Below, piece after piece: positions 37,951 to 45,477 of a stretch of DNA of 45,627 nucleotides. The notes under the pieces were generated by a model. It searched no databases. It had not been told where the DNA came from and saw only the letters and a program-made list of their open reading frames with translations. The stretch is from Terasakiella pusilla DSM 6293 (GTDB lineage: Bacteria > Pseudomonadota > Alphaproteobacteria > Rhodospirillales > Terasakiellaceae): assembly GCF_000688235.1 (NCBI RefSeq), contig NZ_JHYO01000031.1, forward strand, positions 1 to 45,627, in the 5' to 3' direction. The stretch's first letter is position 1. Each line of letters opens with the position of its first letter. The position numbers and the translations under genes are program-made.

Positions 37951-39237
37951 ATGAGTGCAGCGCTTATTGGATATATCTGTGTTGCAGGTATGCTGGTTCT
38001 TATCGCACTACGTTGCCCGGTTGCCTTGGCGATGGCGGCAACCGGGTTCGTGGGGTTCGGTTTGATCGTGGCGTTTGATCCGGCTGTTTCCTTGCTGGAA
38101 TCCGGCCCGATTGAAACCATGTCTAATTATAGCTTTAGCCCTATCCCCATGTTTATTCTAATGGGGGTCTTTGCGTCTAAGGCAAGGATGTCGGCGGAAC
38201 TGTTTAATGGCGCCAAGTCCCTTTTTGGGGCCTGGCGCGGCGGCATGGCGCTGGCGGCAGTGAGTTCTTGTGGTGTGTTTTCTGCAATTTCCGGTTCCAG
38301 CCTTGCGACCGCAGCCTCCATGGCGCGCGTCGCTTTGCCGGAAATGAAAAAGAATGGCTATGCTCCTTCTTTGGCTGCAGGCACATTGGCCGCAGGGGGA
38401 ACCTTGGGGATCATGATCCCACCGTCTATTGCTTTGTTGCTTTATGCGTTGATTACCGAACAATCCGTTGGGCAAATGTTTATTGCGGGGGTTATTCCCG
38501 GTCTTTTGGGGTTGGTTTTATATTGTGGCGCGATTGCGGTGACGGTCTGGTTAAAACCTGATTTGGCTCAACCGGGGGACCCCACAACCATCAAAGAAAA
38601 AATCTTTGGCCTTAAAGGGTTGGTCCCATTTGGTGGGATTTTTGCCTTAATCATTGGCGGGATTTATGGCGGGTTCTTTACCCCGACAGAAGCCGCTGCG
38701 GTGGGGGCTTTTGGGGCACTTGTTATCGCTTTGGTACGAGGCATGACCTTTAAACAGTTCAAGGAGTCTATCGAAGAAACTTTATTTTTGTCGGCCATGA
38801 TCTTCTTTATGATTATTGGTGCTGAAATCTTTGGGTATTTCTTGTCCGTCTCACGGATCTCGTTTGATCTGGTTGAATTGGTCGCAAGCTGGAACCTGTC
38901 GCCTTATGCGATCCTGTTGTGTGTCCTTTTGCTGTACATGCTGTTGGGCTGTGTGATGGACAGTATCGCCATGTTGCTTTTGACTGTGCCTGTTGTCTTT
39001 CCAGTTATTCAAGCGGCTGGTTTTGACCCGATTTGGTTTGGTATTGTCTCGGTCATTACGGTGGAACTCGGCTTGATTACGCCGCCTGTTGGGATGAACG
39101 TGTTTGTTCTGAAATCGGTAGCGTCTGATATTCCGATTTCGCAAATTTTTAAAGGTGTCTTCCCGTTTGTGTTATCCGACCTTTTGCGTCTTGCCTTGTT
39201 GATCCTGTTCCCTTGGTTGGCCTTGGGTCTGCTGTAA
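37951..39237 (+). CDS. dctM: TRAP large permease, second system
   Basis: A 428-residue DctM permease with about twelve transmembrane segments. Signatures are SGSSLATAASMARVALPEM, GGTLGIMIPPSIALLLY, and LGLITPPVGMNVFV. It shares these blocks with the first DctM at 15.5-16.8 kb, so the two TRAP systems are related but distinct. Hemerythrin follows after 12 bases with GGAGTA upstream, suggesting the same transcript. Confidence 0.93.
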   Translation: MSAALIGYICVAGMLVLIALRCPVALAMAATGFVGFGLIVAFDPAVSLLESGPIETMSNYSFSPIPMFILMGVFASKARMSAELFNGAKSLFGAWRGGMALAAVSSCGVFSAISGSSLATAASMARVALPEMKKNGYAPSLAAGTLAAGGTLGIMIPPSIALLLYALITEQSVGQMFIAGVIPGLLGLVLYCGAIAVTVWLKPDLAQPGDPTTIKEKIFGLKGLVPFGGIFALIIGGIYGGFFTPTEAAAVGAFGALVIALVRGMTFKQFKESIEETLFLSAMIFFMIIGAEIFGYFLSVSRISFDLVELVASWNLSPYAILLCVLLLYMLLGCVMDSIAMLLLTVPVVFPVIQAAGFDPIWFGIVSVITVELGLITPPVGMNVFVLKSVASDIPISQIFKGVFPFVLSDLLRLALLILFPWLALGLL

Positions 39238-39249
39238 AGGAGTATAAAG

Positions 39250-39669
39250 ATGTCTGATTTTAAATGGACCACGGCCCTCAGTGTTGGGGATAACGAGATC
39301 GACCATGACCATCAGGAACTGTTTGCCTTAGTGGACGAATTAGCGGATGCAGACCTGTCGGATAGTTTTCTGTTGGGTCTGATCGCTCGCTTGGAAAAAT
39401 ACACCGAATATCACTTTGCCCGTGAAGAAGAATATATGAAGCAACATGCTTTTCCCGATTTAGAAGATCATTTGGAAAAGCATCACTTGTTCGTTGAATG
39501 GTTAAAGACGGTTGAAAAGACCTATCGACGGTCTGCGGAAAGTCCGTTTCAGATCGGTGATTTGGTCAACGATTATCTTGGCAATTGGCTGACGGAACAT
39601 ATCCTGGTTGAAGATATGAAATACCGTAATTTCATCCTTGAAAAGATACGCCAGGATAAAGCGACTTAA
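39250..39669 (+). CDS. bacteriohemerythrin
   Basis: A 139-residue single-domain hemerythrin that binds O2 at a di-iron site. The full ligand set is visible: His21 (IDHDHQELF), His55 and Glu59 (HFAREEE), His74 and His78 (DHLEKHH), and the late His-x4-Asp pair in TEHILVEDMKY (about 115 and 120). In bacteria such proteins carry or sense O2. Here the gene is the last of an operon that encodes an O2-using dioxygenase and abuts a P450 system, so O2 supply is an attractive role. Its last four bases overlap the convergent AraC gene. Confidence 0.9.
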   Translation: MSDFKWTTALSVGDNEIDHDHQELFALVDELADADLSDSFLLGLIARLEKYTEYHFAREEEYMKQHAFPDLEDHLEKHHLFVEWLKTVEKTYRRSAESPFQIGDLVNDYLGNWLTEHILVEDMKYRNFILEKIRQDKAT

Positions 39670-40556
39670 TCCGCCTTATCCTGGCGAAATTTTTTAGGTG
39701 TTTGACCTGAGAGTTTTTTGAAAAAACGACAAAAATAGGCAGGGTCGTGAAAACCAAGGTCATAGGCAATTTCGTTGATCGGTGCTTTGGTGTAGATCAG
39801 GAACCGCTGAGCTTCTAACATGATCCTGTCTTGAACTATTTCAAAGGCACTTTTGCCAGTAAAGGTCTGACAGATGCGGTTTAGTCGATTTTCCGTTAGG
39901 CCCATATGGTCGGCATAATCCGGGACAGTCCATTTATCTTTATAATGGTCATCGACCAGAGTGCGGTATCTGACAAAGACGGTCCGGCGGTAGTTCTTCT
40001 TTGTATCGCGTTCATGGGGAAGGACCATTTTACGGCGGACCTGTAAAAGTAAGATCCTTATATAGGCGTCAAACATCATACTGCGTCCGCTTTGCGGCCA
40101 GCGAAATTCATTAAAAATTGCCTGTGCAATTTCTTGTGCGGTCTTAAAGCGTCCGGGTGAATTTGCAAAATCTACAATGGCGGGAAAATGCATCACCTCA
40201 TGTAAGGTTTGCGCATCTGCCGGATTGGGTCGCATGTTGAGAAAGTCATGTGCCGCACTAATGACGACCCCTTTGGTTTGAGGGGAAAAACGAAAACCAT
40301 GAACCACACCTGCCGGTATAGAAATAATACAAGGCCCATTTTGCTCGGCAGATTGGTCGTCGATTTCGACATGTACATGGCCTTCGCTGATTAATAAAAT
40401 TTGTAACAGATTGGCATGGCTATGGGGGTCAATCTCCCAATCGTAAAGGCTACTGCGGCTTTCAATCTCTTCAATATGGACGAATTCAGTATCTTCTACC
40501 GGTGTTTTTTCGCCATAAAGCGAATAAAGCGGGATGGCACGCTGGGGACTATTCAT
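39666..40556 (-). CDS. AraC-family regulator (PobC/HpaA-like) of the P450 operon
   Basis: A 296-residue AraC regulator with an N-terminal cupin sensor domain (about 20-150; FVHIEEIESRSSLYDW then HSHANLLQILLI) and a C-terminal double helix-turn-helix (about 190-290, ending IAYDLGFHDPAYFCRFFKKLSGQTP). This architecture and opening resemble PobC/HpaA-type activators of aromatic hydroxylase genes. It is divergent from the P450 gene, so control of that operon is the natural inference. I prefer the ATG at 40556; the frame is open to 40628 but the extra part is hydrophobic leader without a ribosome binding site. Confidence 0.83.
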   Translation of the reverse strand: MNSPQRAIPLYSLYGEKTPVEDTEFVHIEEIESRSSLYDWEIDPHSHANLLQILLISEGHVHVEIDDQSAEQNGPCIISIPAGVVHGFRFSPQTKGVVISAAHDFLNMRPNPADAQTLHEVMHFPAIVDFANSPGRFKTAQEIAQAIFNEFRWPQSGRSMMFDAYIRILLLQVRRKMVLPHERDTKKNYRRTVFVRYRTLVDDHYKDKWTVPDYADHMGLTENRLNRICQTFTGKSAFEIVQDRIMLEAQRFLIYTKAPINEIAYDLGFHDPAYFCRFFKKLSGQTPKKFRQDKAD

Positions 40557-40709
40557 TGCTGCATCGCATATAAGTTTTTTTAAATAATGTAAAAATAGTA
40601 CAATTTTTATAAAAGATCGTCCATTCATTTTTCCCGATGAGATGCCTTAAGATAGCGACAACGAACGCAAAAAAAGAAACATATTTTACAAAACAGGAAG
40701 GACAAAAAC

Positions 40710-41885
40710 GTGACCCGTTTTAACCTATATTCGGCTGAATTTGATGCAAACCCGTTTGATACTTATAAGGAATTGCGCGACAATCATCCCTGTTTCTGGA
40801 GCGAGGATGCAGAGAAATGGGTGTTGACCCGCTATGACGACGTCGTAAATGCCTTAAGTGACTGGCAGACCTATTCTTCTGCGAAAGGGAATTTGGTTGA
40901 CGAATTCCCCGGACGCGCGGGCAATACTTTGGGCACCATGGACCCTCCTAAACATGACGAAGTCCGATCCATCGTTCAGTCCGTTTTCATGAAACGTAAC
41001 CTCAAACATTTGGTCGGCCCCATTCAGCAGATCGCACGAGATGCCATAAAAAATAATATTGGTGATCGTAAGGTCTTTGATTTTGCCGAAGATTTCGCAG
41101 GTGAAGTGACTTACAAGGTGTTGGTTGCACTATTGGGCTTGCCGGAAAGTGAAGACTCGACCGAAGTGAAAAGAAATGCGCTGTTGATGGTGCAAACCGA
41201 CCCGGAAACCCGTCAAAAAGGCCCAGAACATCTAAAAGCCTTTAACTGGATGCAGGATTTCTCAACCGAAGTGATTGAACTGCGCGCTGAAAACCCAGGT
41301 GAAGATTTGGTTTCTCAGTTGATTACGGCAGAGGTCGACGGTCGCAAACTGGACCTGATCCAAGTACAAACCACAGTGACCACCTTAATCATGGCCGGGA
41401 TTGAATCGTTGGCGGGAATGTTGAAAGTCTTTGGCTATAACATGGCGAAATATCCCGATCAGCGCCAAAAGGTACTCGATGACATCAGCCTTTTGCCGGG
41501 TGCCATCGAAGAATCTATGCGTTTTAACAGCTCAGCCCAACGTTTTCGCCGTTGTCTGACTAAAGATGTCACCTTGCATGGTCAAACCATGAAGGCGGGT
41601 GATTTCGTGATCTTGGCCTATGGGGCGGCAAACCGGGATGAGCGCAAATTCCCTAATCCGGATGTCTATGATGTGACTCGCCCGTCTAAAGGACATGTGG
41701 GCATGGGCGGTGGTACCCATACTTGCCTTGGGAATTCGGTTGCACGCCTTGCTATGAAAACGGCAATGGAAGTTTTCTTTGAAGAGATCCCGCACTTCTC
41801 ATTGGCAGAACCAGATGATCGTTTGCAGTGGGTGGCATCTTCCAACTTCCGTAGTCCAGTGAAGCTGTTGCTGGTACGTGACTGA
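40710..41885 (+). CDS. cytochrome P450
   Basis: A 391-residue soluble bacterial P450. The haem thiolate is Cys339 in GMGGGTHTCLG, where the usual aromatic residue two before the first invariant Gly is Met. ESMR (near 271) is the ExxR motif. The I-helix oxygen-activation motif reads AGIES (229-233) instead of AG(x)(D/E)T, so Ser replaces the conserved Thr. It should receive electrons from the next two gene products. Context suggests an aromatic acid or ether substrate, for example O-demethylation of a methoxybenzoate; I cannot assign a CYP family. The start is GTG 40710 after AGGAAGGA. Confidence 0.9.
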   Translation: MTRFNLYSAEFDANPFDTYKELRDNHPCFWSEDAEKWVLTRYDDVVNALSDWQTYSSAKGNLVDEFPGRAGNTLGTMDPPKHDEVRSIVQSVFMKRNLKHLVGPIQQIARDAIKNNIGDRKVFDFAEDFAGEVTYKVLVALLGLPESEDSTEVKRNALLMVQTDPETRQKGPEHLKAFNWMQDFSTEVIELRAENPGEDLVSQLITAEVDGRKLDLIQVQTTVTTLIMAGIESLAGMLKVFGYNMAKYPDQRQKVLDDISLLPGAIEESMRFNSSAQRFRRCLTKDVTLHGQTMKAGDFVILAYGAANRDERKFPNPDVYDVTRPSKGHVGMGGGTHTCLGNSVARLAMKTAMEVFFEEIPHFSLAEPDDRLQWVASSNFRSPVKLLLVRD

Positions 41886-41922
41886 ATAAAAGCCCTTCAA
41901 TTCAGAAATTAAGGAAAAGAAC

Positions 41923-42246
41923 ATGGCTAAAATTAACTTTATCGAAGCCGATGGCACAGAAAACGAACTTGACGTGCAAGAAGGCTGGAGCCTGATGCAG
42001 GCCGCTGTTTCTAACGGGATTGACGGGATCGAGGCGGAATGCGGTGGCTCTTGCTGCTGTGCCACGTGTCACTGTTATGTGGATGAAGCTTATATGGATA
42101 AGATTGAGGCGCCCAGCGATAATGAACTTGGCATGCTGGAAGAAACGGTTGCCGAACGCAAAGACAACAGCCGTCTCGCCTGTCAGATTAAAGCAACAGA
42201 GGCTTTGGATGGCATGAAAGTTTATCTGCCGGAGGTCCAAAGCTGA
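41923..42246 (+). CDS. [2Fe-2S] ferredoxin, adrenodoxin type
   Basis: A 107-residue ferredoxin that passes electrons to the P450. The cluster ligands are Cys40, Cys46, Cys49 and Cys87 (C-x5-C-x2-C...C). Three extra cysteines, 44, 45 and 51, crowd the loop, which is unusual. The gene sits between the P450 and the reductase. Its stop overlaps the reductase start by one base (TGATG). AAGGAAAAG precedes the ATG. Confidence 0.93.
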   Translation: MAKINFIEADGTENELDVQEGWSLMQAAVSNGIDGIEAECGGSCCCATCHCYVDEAYMDKIEAPSDNELGMLEETVAERKDNSRLACQIKATEALDGMKVYLPEVQS

Positions 42247-43466
42247 TGGGGCGCCCGATTGTTATTATCGGGGCAGGGCAAGGCGGTTTACAGGCGGCGG
42301 AAAGTCTGAGAAGTGCCAAATATGAAGGTGAGATCTTGTTGTTGGGGGAGGAAAAATTCTCCCCCTACAACCGCCCGCCCTTAAGTAAGGCCTTTTTGTT
42401 GGGCGAGATGGCGCAAGATCAATTGACCATTCGCCAAGCTGGTGTCTTTGATAAAAAACGCATCACCCTTAAAACCGGTGTACGCGTTGAAAAAATCGAC
42501 CCCGTAACCCAGCACATACAGTGTGCAGATGGGGAGGACATACCGTATGAAAAGTTGATACTTGCAACCGGATCGCGCGCGCGCATTCCGGCCATCGAAA
42601 ATATATCTTCAAGGGGTGTTCATACGCTGCGCACCCTTGAAGATACCTTGGCCATCGCTGCTGAAATGCCGGCTGTGGAAAAGCTGGTTGTTATCGGGGG
42701 CGGGTTTATCGGGCTTGAAATGGCAGCGGTTGCGCGCAAGCTGGGCAAGCAGGTCACGGTTGTTGAATTTGCCGATCGTTTGATGGCCCGTGTGGTGAGT
42801 CCCGCTGTCTCAAGCTATTATAAAAAACTGCATGAAGAAAACGGCGTCGACATTATCCTCAACGCTGCGGCAGAAAAAATCACCCAAAGGGAGGGTTCTG
42901 TTATAGGTGTCGTCTTAAACAACGGTGTCAGCCTTGATGCGGATATGGTCGTCTTGGGTGTGGGCGTGTTACCCAATGTTGAACTGGCGCAAAATGCGGG
43001 TCTTGAATGCACCGGCGGGATTATCATCGATCATAAAGGCAAAACAAGTCAGGATGGCATTTATGCCTTAGGCGATTGTACCGCCCAACGGATGGGAGAT
43101 GGCAGCTTAAGGTGCCTTGAATCGGTGCAAAATGCGGTCGAAATGGCGAAGGCGGTCGCAAGTGATATTATGGGGGGGGATAAACCCTTTATTGCAGCCC
43201 CCTGGTTTTGGTCGGATCAGTATGATGTCAAATTACAAATGGTCGGCTTGTCAAAAGGCTACGACGAAATGGTCGTACGCGGGGAGGAAGCTTCAGGCAG
43301 TTTTTCCTACTTCTACTTCAAGAACGGGACCTTAATCGCTATCGATAGTTTTAACCAGTCGACAGATCATATGGCAGGACGAAAGCTGTTGGGGAGTGAA
43401 AATACCCTGAACGTAAACCAGGCTAGGGATATGACTTTTAATTTACGTGAAGCTCTAAGGGGCTAA
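42246..43466 (+). CDS. FAD-dependent ferredoxin reductase
   Basis: A 406-residue NAD(P)H-ferredoxin reductase of the putidaredoxin-reductase type. The FAD fold IIGAGQGGLQAAE opens the protein, NRPPLSK near 43 binds flavin, the NAD fold VVIGGGFIGLE lies near 155, and the second FAD motif is IYALGDC near 275. It completes the electron chain for the P450. It is the last gene before the mobile-element debris, so the operon ends here. Confidence 0.93.
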   Translation: MGRPIVIIGAGQGGLQAAESLRSAKYEGEILLLGEEKFSPYNRPPLSKAFLLGEMAQDQLTIRQAGVFDKKRITLKTGVRVEKIDPVTQHIQCADGEDIPYEKLILATGSRARIPAIENISSRGVHTLRTLEDTLAIAAEMPAVEKLVVIGGGFIGLEMAAVARKLGKQVTVVEFADRLMARVVSPAVSSYYKKLHEENGVDIILNAAAEKITQREGSVIGVVLNNGVSLDADMVVLGVGVLPNVELAQNAGLECTGGIIIDHKGKTSQDGIYALGDCTAQRMGDGSLRCLESVQNAVEMAKAVASDIMGGDKPFIAAPWFWSDQYDVKLQMVGLSKGYDEMVVRGEEASGSFSYFYFKNGTLIAIDSFNQSTDHMAGRKLLGSENTLNVNQARDMTFNLREALRG

Positions 43467-43510
43467 TGAATTTGAATGTGTAGGTCGTTTTTATCTTGGC
43501 CCGTTTGCGG

Positions 43511-43536
43511 TGGACCTGAACTGAAAAAGTGGAGAG
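43511..43536 (+). repeat. isolated IS-end-like sequence
   Basis: TGGACCTGAACTGAAAAAGT and the next six bases match 19 of 26 positions of the left inverted repeat at 43570. It is in the same orientation and just outside the IS3 relic. It looks like the end of a second, related element that has otherwise been lost. Confidence 0.45.
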
Positions 43537-43569
43537 TGTCATCTGAGCTAATTGTGCGGACTACAGGAC

Positions 43570-43953
43570 TGGACCCGTTCCCTAAAACTGGAGAGCACCT
43601 TCTGTTAAATTGAGATTTACAGGAGGAACCAGTGAGCCTCAAAAAATCTGATGAATGTAAACGCGAAGCCGCCCGACTTGCTTTGACAAGTGATTTGTTT
43701 CCCAAACAAGTTGCTGCGGGTCTTGGTATTGGCATGTCTATACTTAACAAATGGGGGTTCAGCATAAACACGATGACTTGATGTCTGGCCCGCACGATGA
43801 CCTGCATAAAGAGCTTGCCCGTCTTCGCAAAGAAAACCGCATTCTCAAGGAGGTACGGGAGATATAAAAAAAGGCGAAGGCCTACATCGTCCCGACAAGC
43901 AGGCGATTGAAACAAAAGGGGAAGGTACTCTCCAGTTTTCGGGAATGGGTTCA
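43570..43953 (+). mobile_element. deleted IS3-family (IS51-group-like) element
   Basis: Imperfect terminal inverted repeats, 43570-43602 and 43921-43953, match at 29 of 33 positions and start TGGACCC / TGAACCC. Between them is only a broken orfA; almost all of the transposase catalytic gene is missing. At 384 bp it is a non-autonomous relic. It could in principle still be moved by a full-length relative elsewhere in the genome. No clear target-site duplication is visible. Confidence 0.8.
43632..43867 (+). pseudogene. frameshifted IS3 OrfA fragment
   Basis: From GTG 43632, with AGGAGG upstream, the frame encodes an IS3 OrfA N-terminus (SLKKSDECKREAARLAL, then FPKQVAAGLGI) and stops at 43781. 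A second frame then continues with the typical OrfA coiled-coil region (HKHDDLMSGPHDDL, then ARLRKENRILKE) to a stop at 43865. One frameshift separates the two. The OrfB integrase core is absent. Confidence 0.8.
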
Positions 43954-44054
43954 AACGGCTTTTTAGCAATGGACTCGATATTGGCGTAATTCTGAACCGG
44001 ATGTGAAAGATTCATGCCCGAATCCAATATCAGTTTTGGGAGGGGTTAAGAGCA

Positions 44055-44075
44055 TTGGGACCATTTTTGGGACCA
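44055..44075. repeat. direct repeat TTGGGACCA x2
   Basis: TTGGGACCA occurs at 44055-44063 and 44067-44075, twelve bases apart, with a TTGGTCCA inverted half-site at 44084-44091. Short repeats of this sort near a tyrosine recombinase gene may be recombinase-binding or attachment-site remnants. Confidence 0.4.
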
Positions 44076-44169
44076 GTGGTGTTTTGGTCCATGACGCAGA
44101 CGAGCGGAAACAGCCTTCAACGCATTGAAGCGTAAGGCTTTGGTTCCTGCGGTATTGTTCACGAATGAG

Positions 44170-44190
44170 GTGGGTGGTAGGGCAGGAGGG
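44170..44190. repeat. 21-bp dispersed repeat, copy 2
   Basis: GTGGGTGGTAGGGCAGGAGG plus one G differs at one base from the copy at 9882-9902, and both are preceded by TGAG. The two copies are 34 kb apart in otherwise non-coding DNA. Confidence 0.4.
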
Positions 44191-44503
44191 AACATCGAAA
44201 ACACCAATTAAAACAACGCACTAGCGTTTCATACGCATGGTTCAATGGCAAGCCCGGTGTTGGAATGCGGCTGGTATTTCTTTGGATCATGAATTTACCA
44301 ATGAACACCAGCAATGGTCGGCGTTAAAGGTAACACGATGTTACTTCCTGATAGCGAAGGCACGTCGGCTGGTCGCCGAGTGCCGCCACATCGGGTTTGT
44401 CGGCGATGTAAGCATCACCGGCCAAGCCCCTTGTGTCAGTTCACTTCGTTCCGTTTTTTTGAGAGGAATTGTCGCTTCGCTATCATGTATACGTTGGTTT
44501 GTT

Positions 44504-44568
44504 AAAAGCCCCTCTAAATGAACCAACTACTTATATTATATTAGGAGGTCCACTTAGAGGGGCTTTTT
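44504..44568. terminator. strong bidirectional terminator hairpin
   Basis: AAAAGCCCCTCTAA (44504-44517) is perfectly complementary to TTAGAGGGGCTTTT (44554-44567), with T-runs at either side. The 36-base loop is AT-rich and contains AGGAGG. It lies 118 bases beyond the 3' end of the recombinase gene. Confidence 0.75.
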
Positions 44569-44685
44569 GCCAAATAGAGGTATACCGCAGGCAATAGCCG
44601 GTGTGAGCAACGCGAACAACGGGATTGCCGAGGTATCGGTCTCTGCGACAGCAGATGACCGTTAATCATTAAACCAATTCCTCTC

Positions 44686-45282
44686 TCACAGCACCTGAGC
44701 GGCGACCAGCTGTAGCATTACCGGATTGGTCTCTGCATACGACGCCGTTTGGCTGATATTCGAATGCCCCATGAGCACGGACACGGACTTAATATCAACA
44801 CCTGACGAGATCAACTTCGTCGCAAAACCACGACGCCCTGAATGCGACGATACCTGCTCTGGCAATCCGGCTTTACGAAACAACCGCTTCATCACCTGTT
44901 GGAGTGAATTCCCTGTAAAAACCATTCCTTTTTGGGTTTTAAAGAGCGGAGCATTCATGTTAAAGGCCGCACCATCACAATTCCGACGATGATCCAAATA
45001 AACCATCAACGACTTCCGCACTTTCATATTCGACAGGAACACTTCCCGGTTCTGACGTGTTTTGGAATTACGCTTCTTAATCTGGAAATGATCCCGCAAA
45101 TGACCGTCATCGGCCATGACGTCGATAACTCGAAGTGATGCGATCTCACTGACCCTCAAGCCCAAACCGAATGACAACATCATCACAGCGGCATTCCGTT
45201 CAGGATACATCTCGACGGCCACCACACGCATCAGCCGGGCAAATTCCTCAGACGATAACACCTTTGCTTTACCTTCACGCAT
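44686..45282 (-). CDS. short tyrosine recombinase (site-specific integrase)
   Basis: A 198-residue protein that is essentially only the catalytic domain of a tyrosine recombinase. Active-site residues are visible: Arg43 (GLGLRVSE), His147-x-x-Arg150 (HSGRRGF), His173 (LMGHSN) and Tyr182 (SYAE). The normal N-terminal core-binding domain is absent, as in FimB/FimE-type recombinases, and there is no upstream open frame that would supply it. I use the ATG at 45282 because GGAGGG lies seven bases upstream; ATG 45300 has no such site. It is the last gene of a chain of overlapping small ORFs. Confidence 0.85.
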   Translation of the reverse strand: MREGKAKVLSSEEFARLMRVVAVEMYPERNAAVMMLSFGLGLRVSEIASLRVIDVMADDGHLRDHFQIKKRNSKTRQNREVFLSNMKVRKSLMVYLDHRRNCDGAAFNMNAPLFKTQKGMVFTGNSLQQVMKRLFRKAGLPEQVSSHSGRRGFATKLISSGVDIKSVSVLMGHSNISQTASYAETNPVMLQLVAAQVL

Positions 45283-45352
45283 GGCGACCCTCCATCTCAT
45301 TTACAAATATGACCATGACGATGGTTTGTAATGAACCTGAAAACTTGATCAT
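45275..45352 (-). CDS. small ORF (25 aa) coupled to the recombinase gene
   Basis: Its ATG overlaps the stop of the 42-codon ORF upstream by four bases (ATGA), and its own stop lies inside the first codons of the recombinase gene (8-base overlap). The product has a hydrophobic middle. It may be a leader peptide for translational coupling rather than a functional protein. Confidence 0.35.
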   Translation of the reverse strand: MIKFSGSLQTIVMVIFVNEMEGRHA

Positions 45353-45477
45353 GACGGCACCCCGCTGAACACGTTGATATGGCTCACGTCATCCTCTTTC
45401 ATAAGAAAGTAAATGTCCGTCGGAAGGACATCACGATTACCGATTAAGTAACACAGTGTCACCTCTACACCCTTCAT
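45349..45477 (-). CDS. small hypothetical protein (42 aa)
   Basis: The ATG at 45477 overlaps the stop of the preceding ORF by one base (TGATG), and the stop overlaps the next ATG by four. The peptide (MKGVEVTLCYLIGNRDVLPT at the start) has no family I recognise. The back-to-back overlaps on both sides are the main support that it is translated. Confidence 0.5.
   Translation of the reverse strand: MKGVEVTLCYLIGNRDVLPTDIYFLMKEDDVSHINVFSGVPS

Larger units (their letters stand above)
43954..44685. other. gene-poor stretch between the IS relic and the recombinase
   Basis: About 730 bases with no gene I can support. It holds two TTGGGACCA repeats, the second copy of the 21-bp dispersed repeat, and a strong terminator hairpin. 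A 94-codon open frame (44237-44521) has no recognisable features. The stretch looks like accumulated insertion debris. Confidence 0.6.

Noticed and set aside
40710-43466. Assignment of the P450 as CYP199A or GcoA
   Set aside because: The I-helix and haem-loop residues do not match what I recall of either, and the reductase system differs from GcoB; family left open.
43463-43969. 168-codon minus-strand ORF across the IS relic
   Set aside because: It runs antisense to the recognisable OrfA remnant and through both terminal repeats, so it is a shadow frame.
44237-44521. 94-codon plus-strand ORF
   Set aside because: No ribosome binding site, no family features, and it ends inside a terminator stem; other frames are equally open over this stretch.
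44558-44665. Short plus-strand frame reading like a protein C-terminus (GVSNANNGIAEVSVSA)
   Set aside because: It begins inside a terminator and has no start or upstream frame; at most a degraded fragment.
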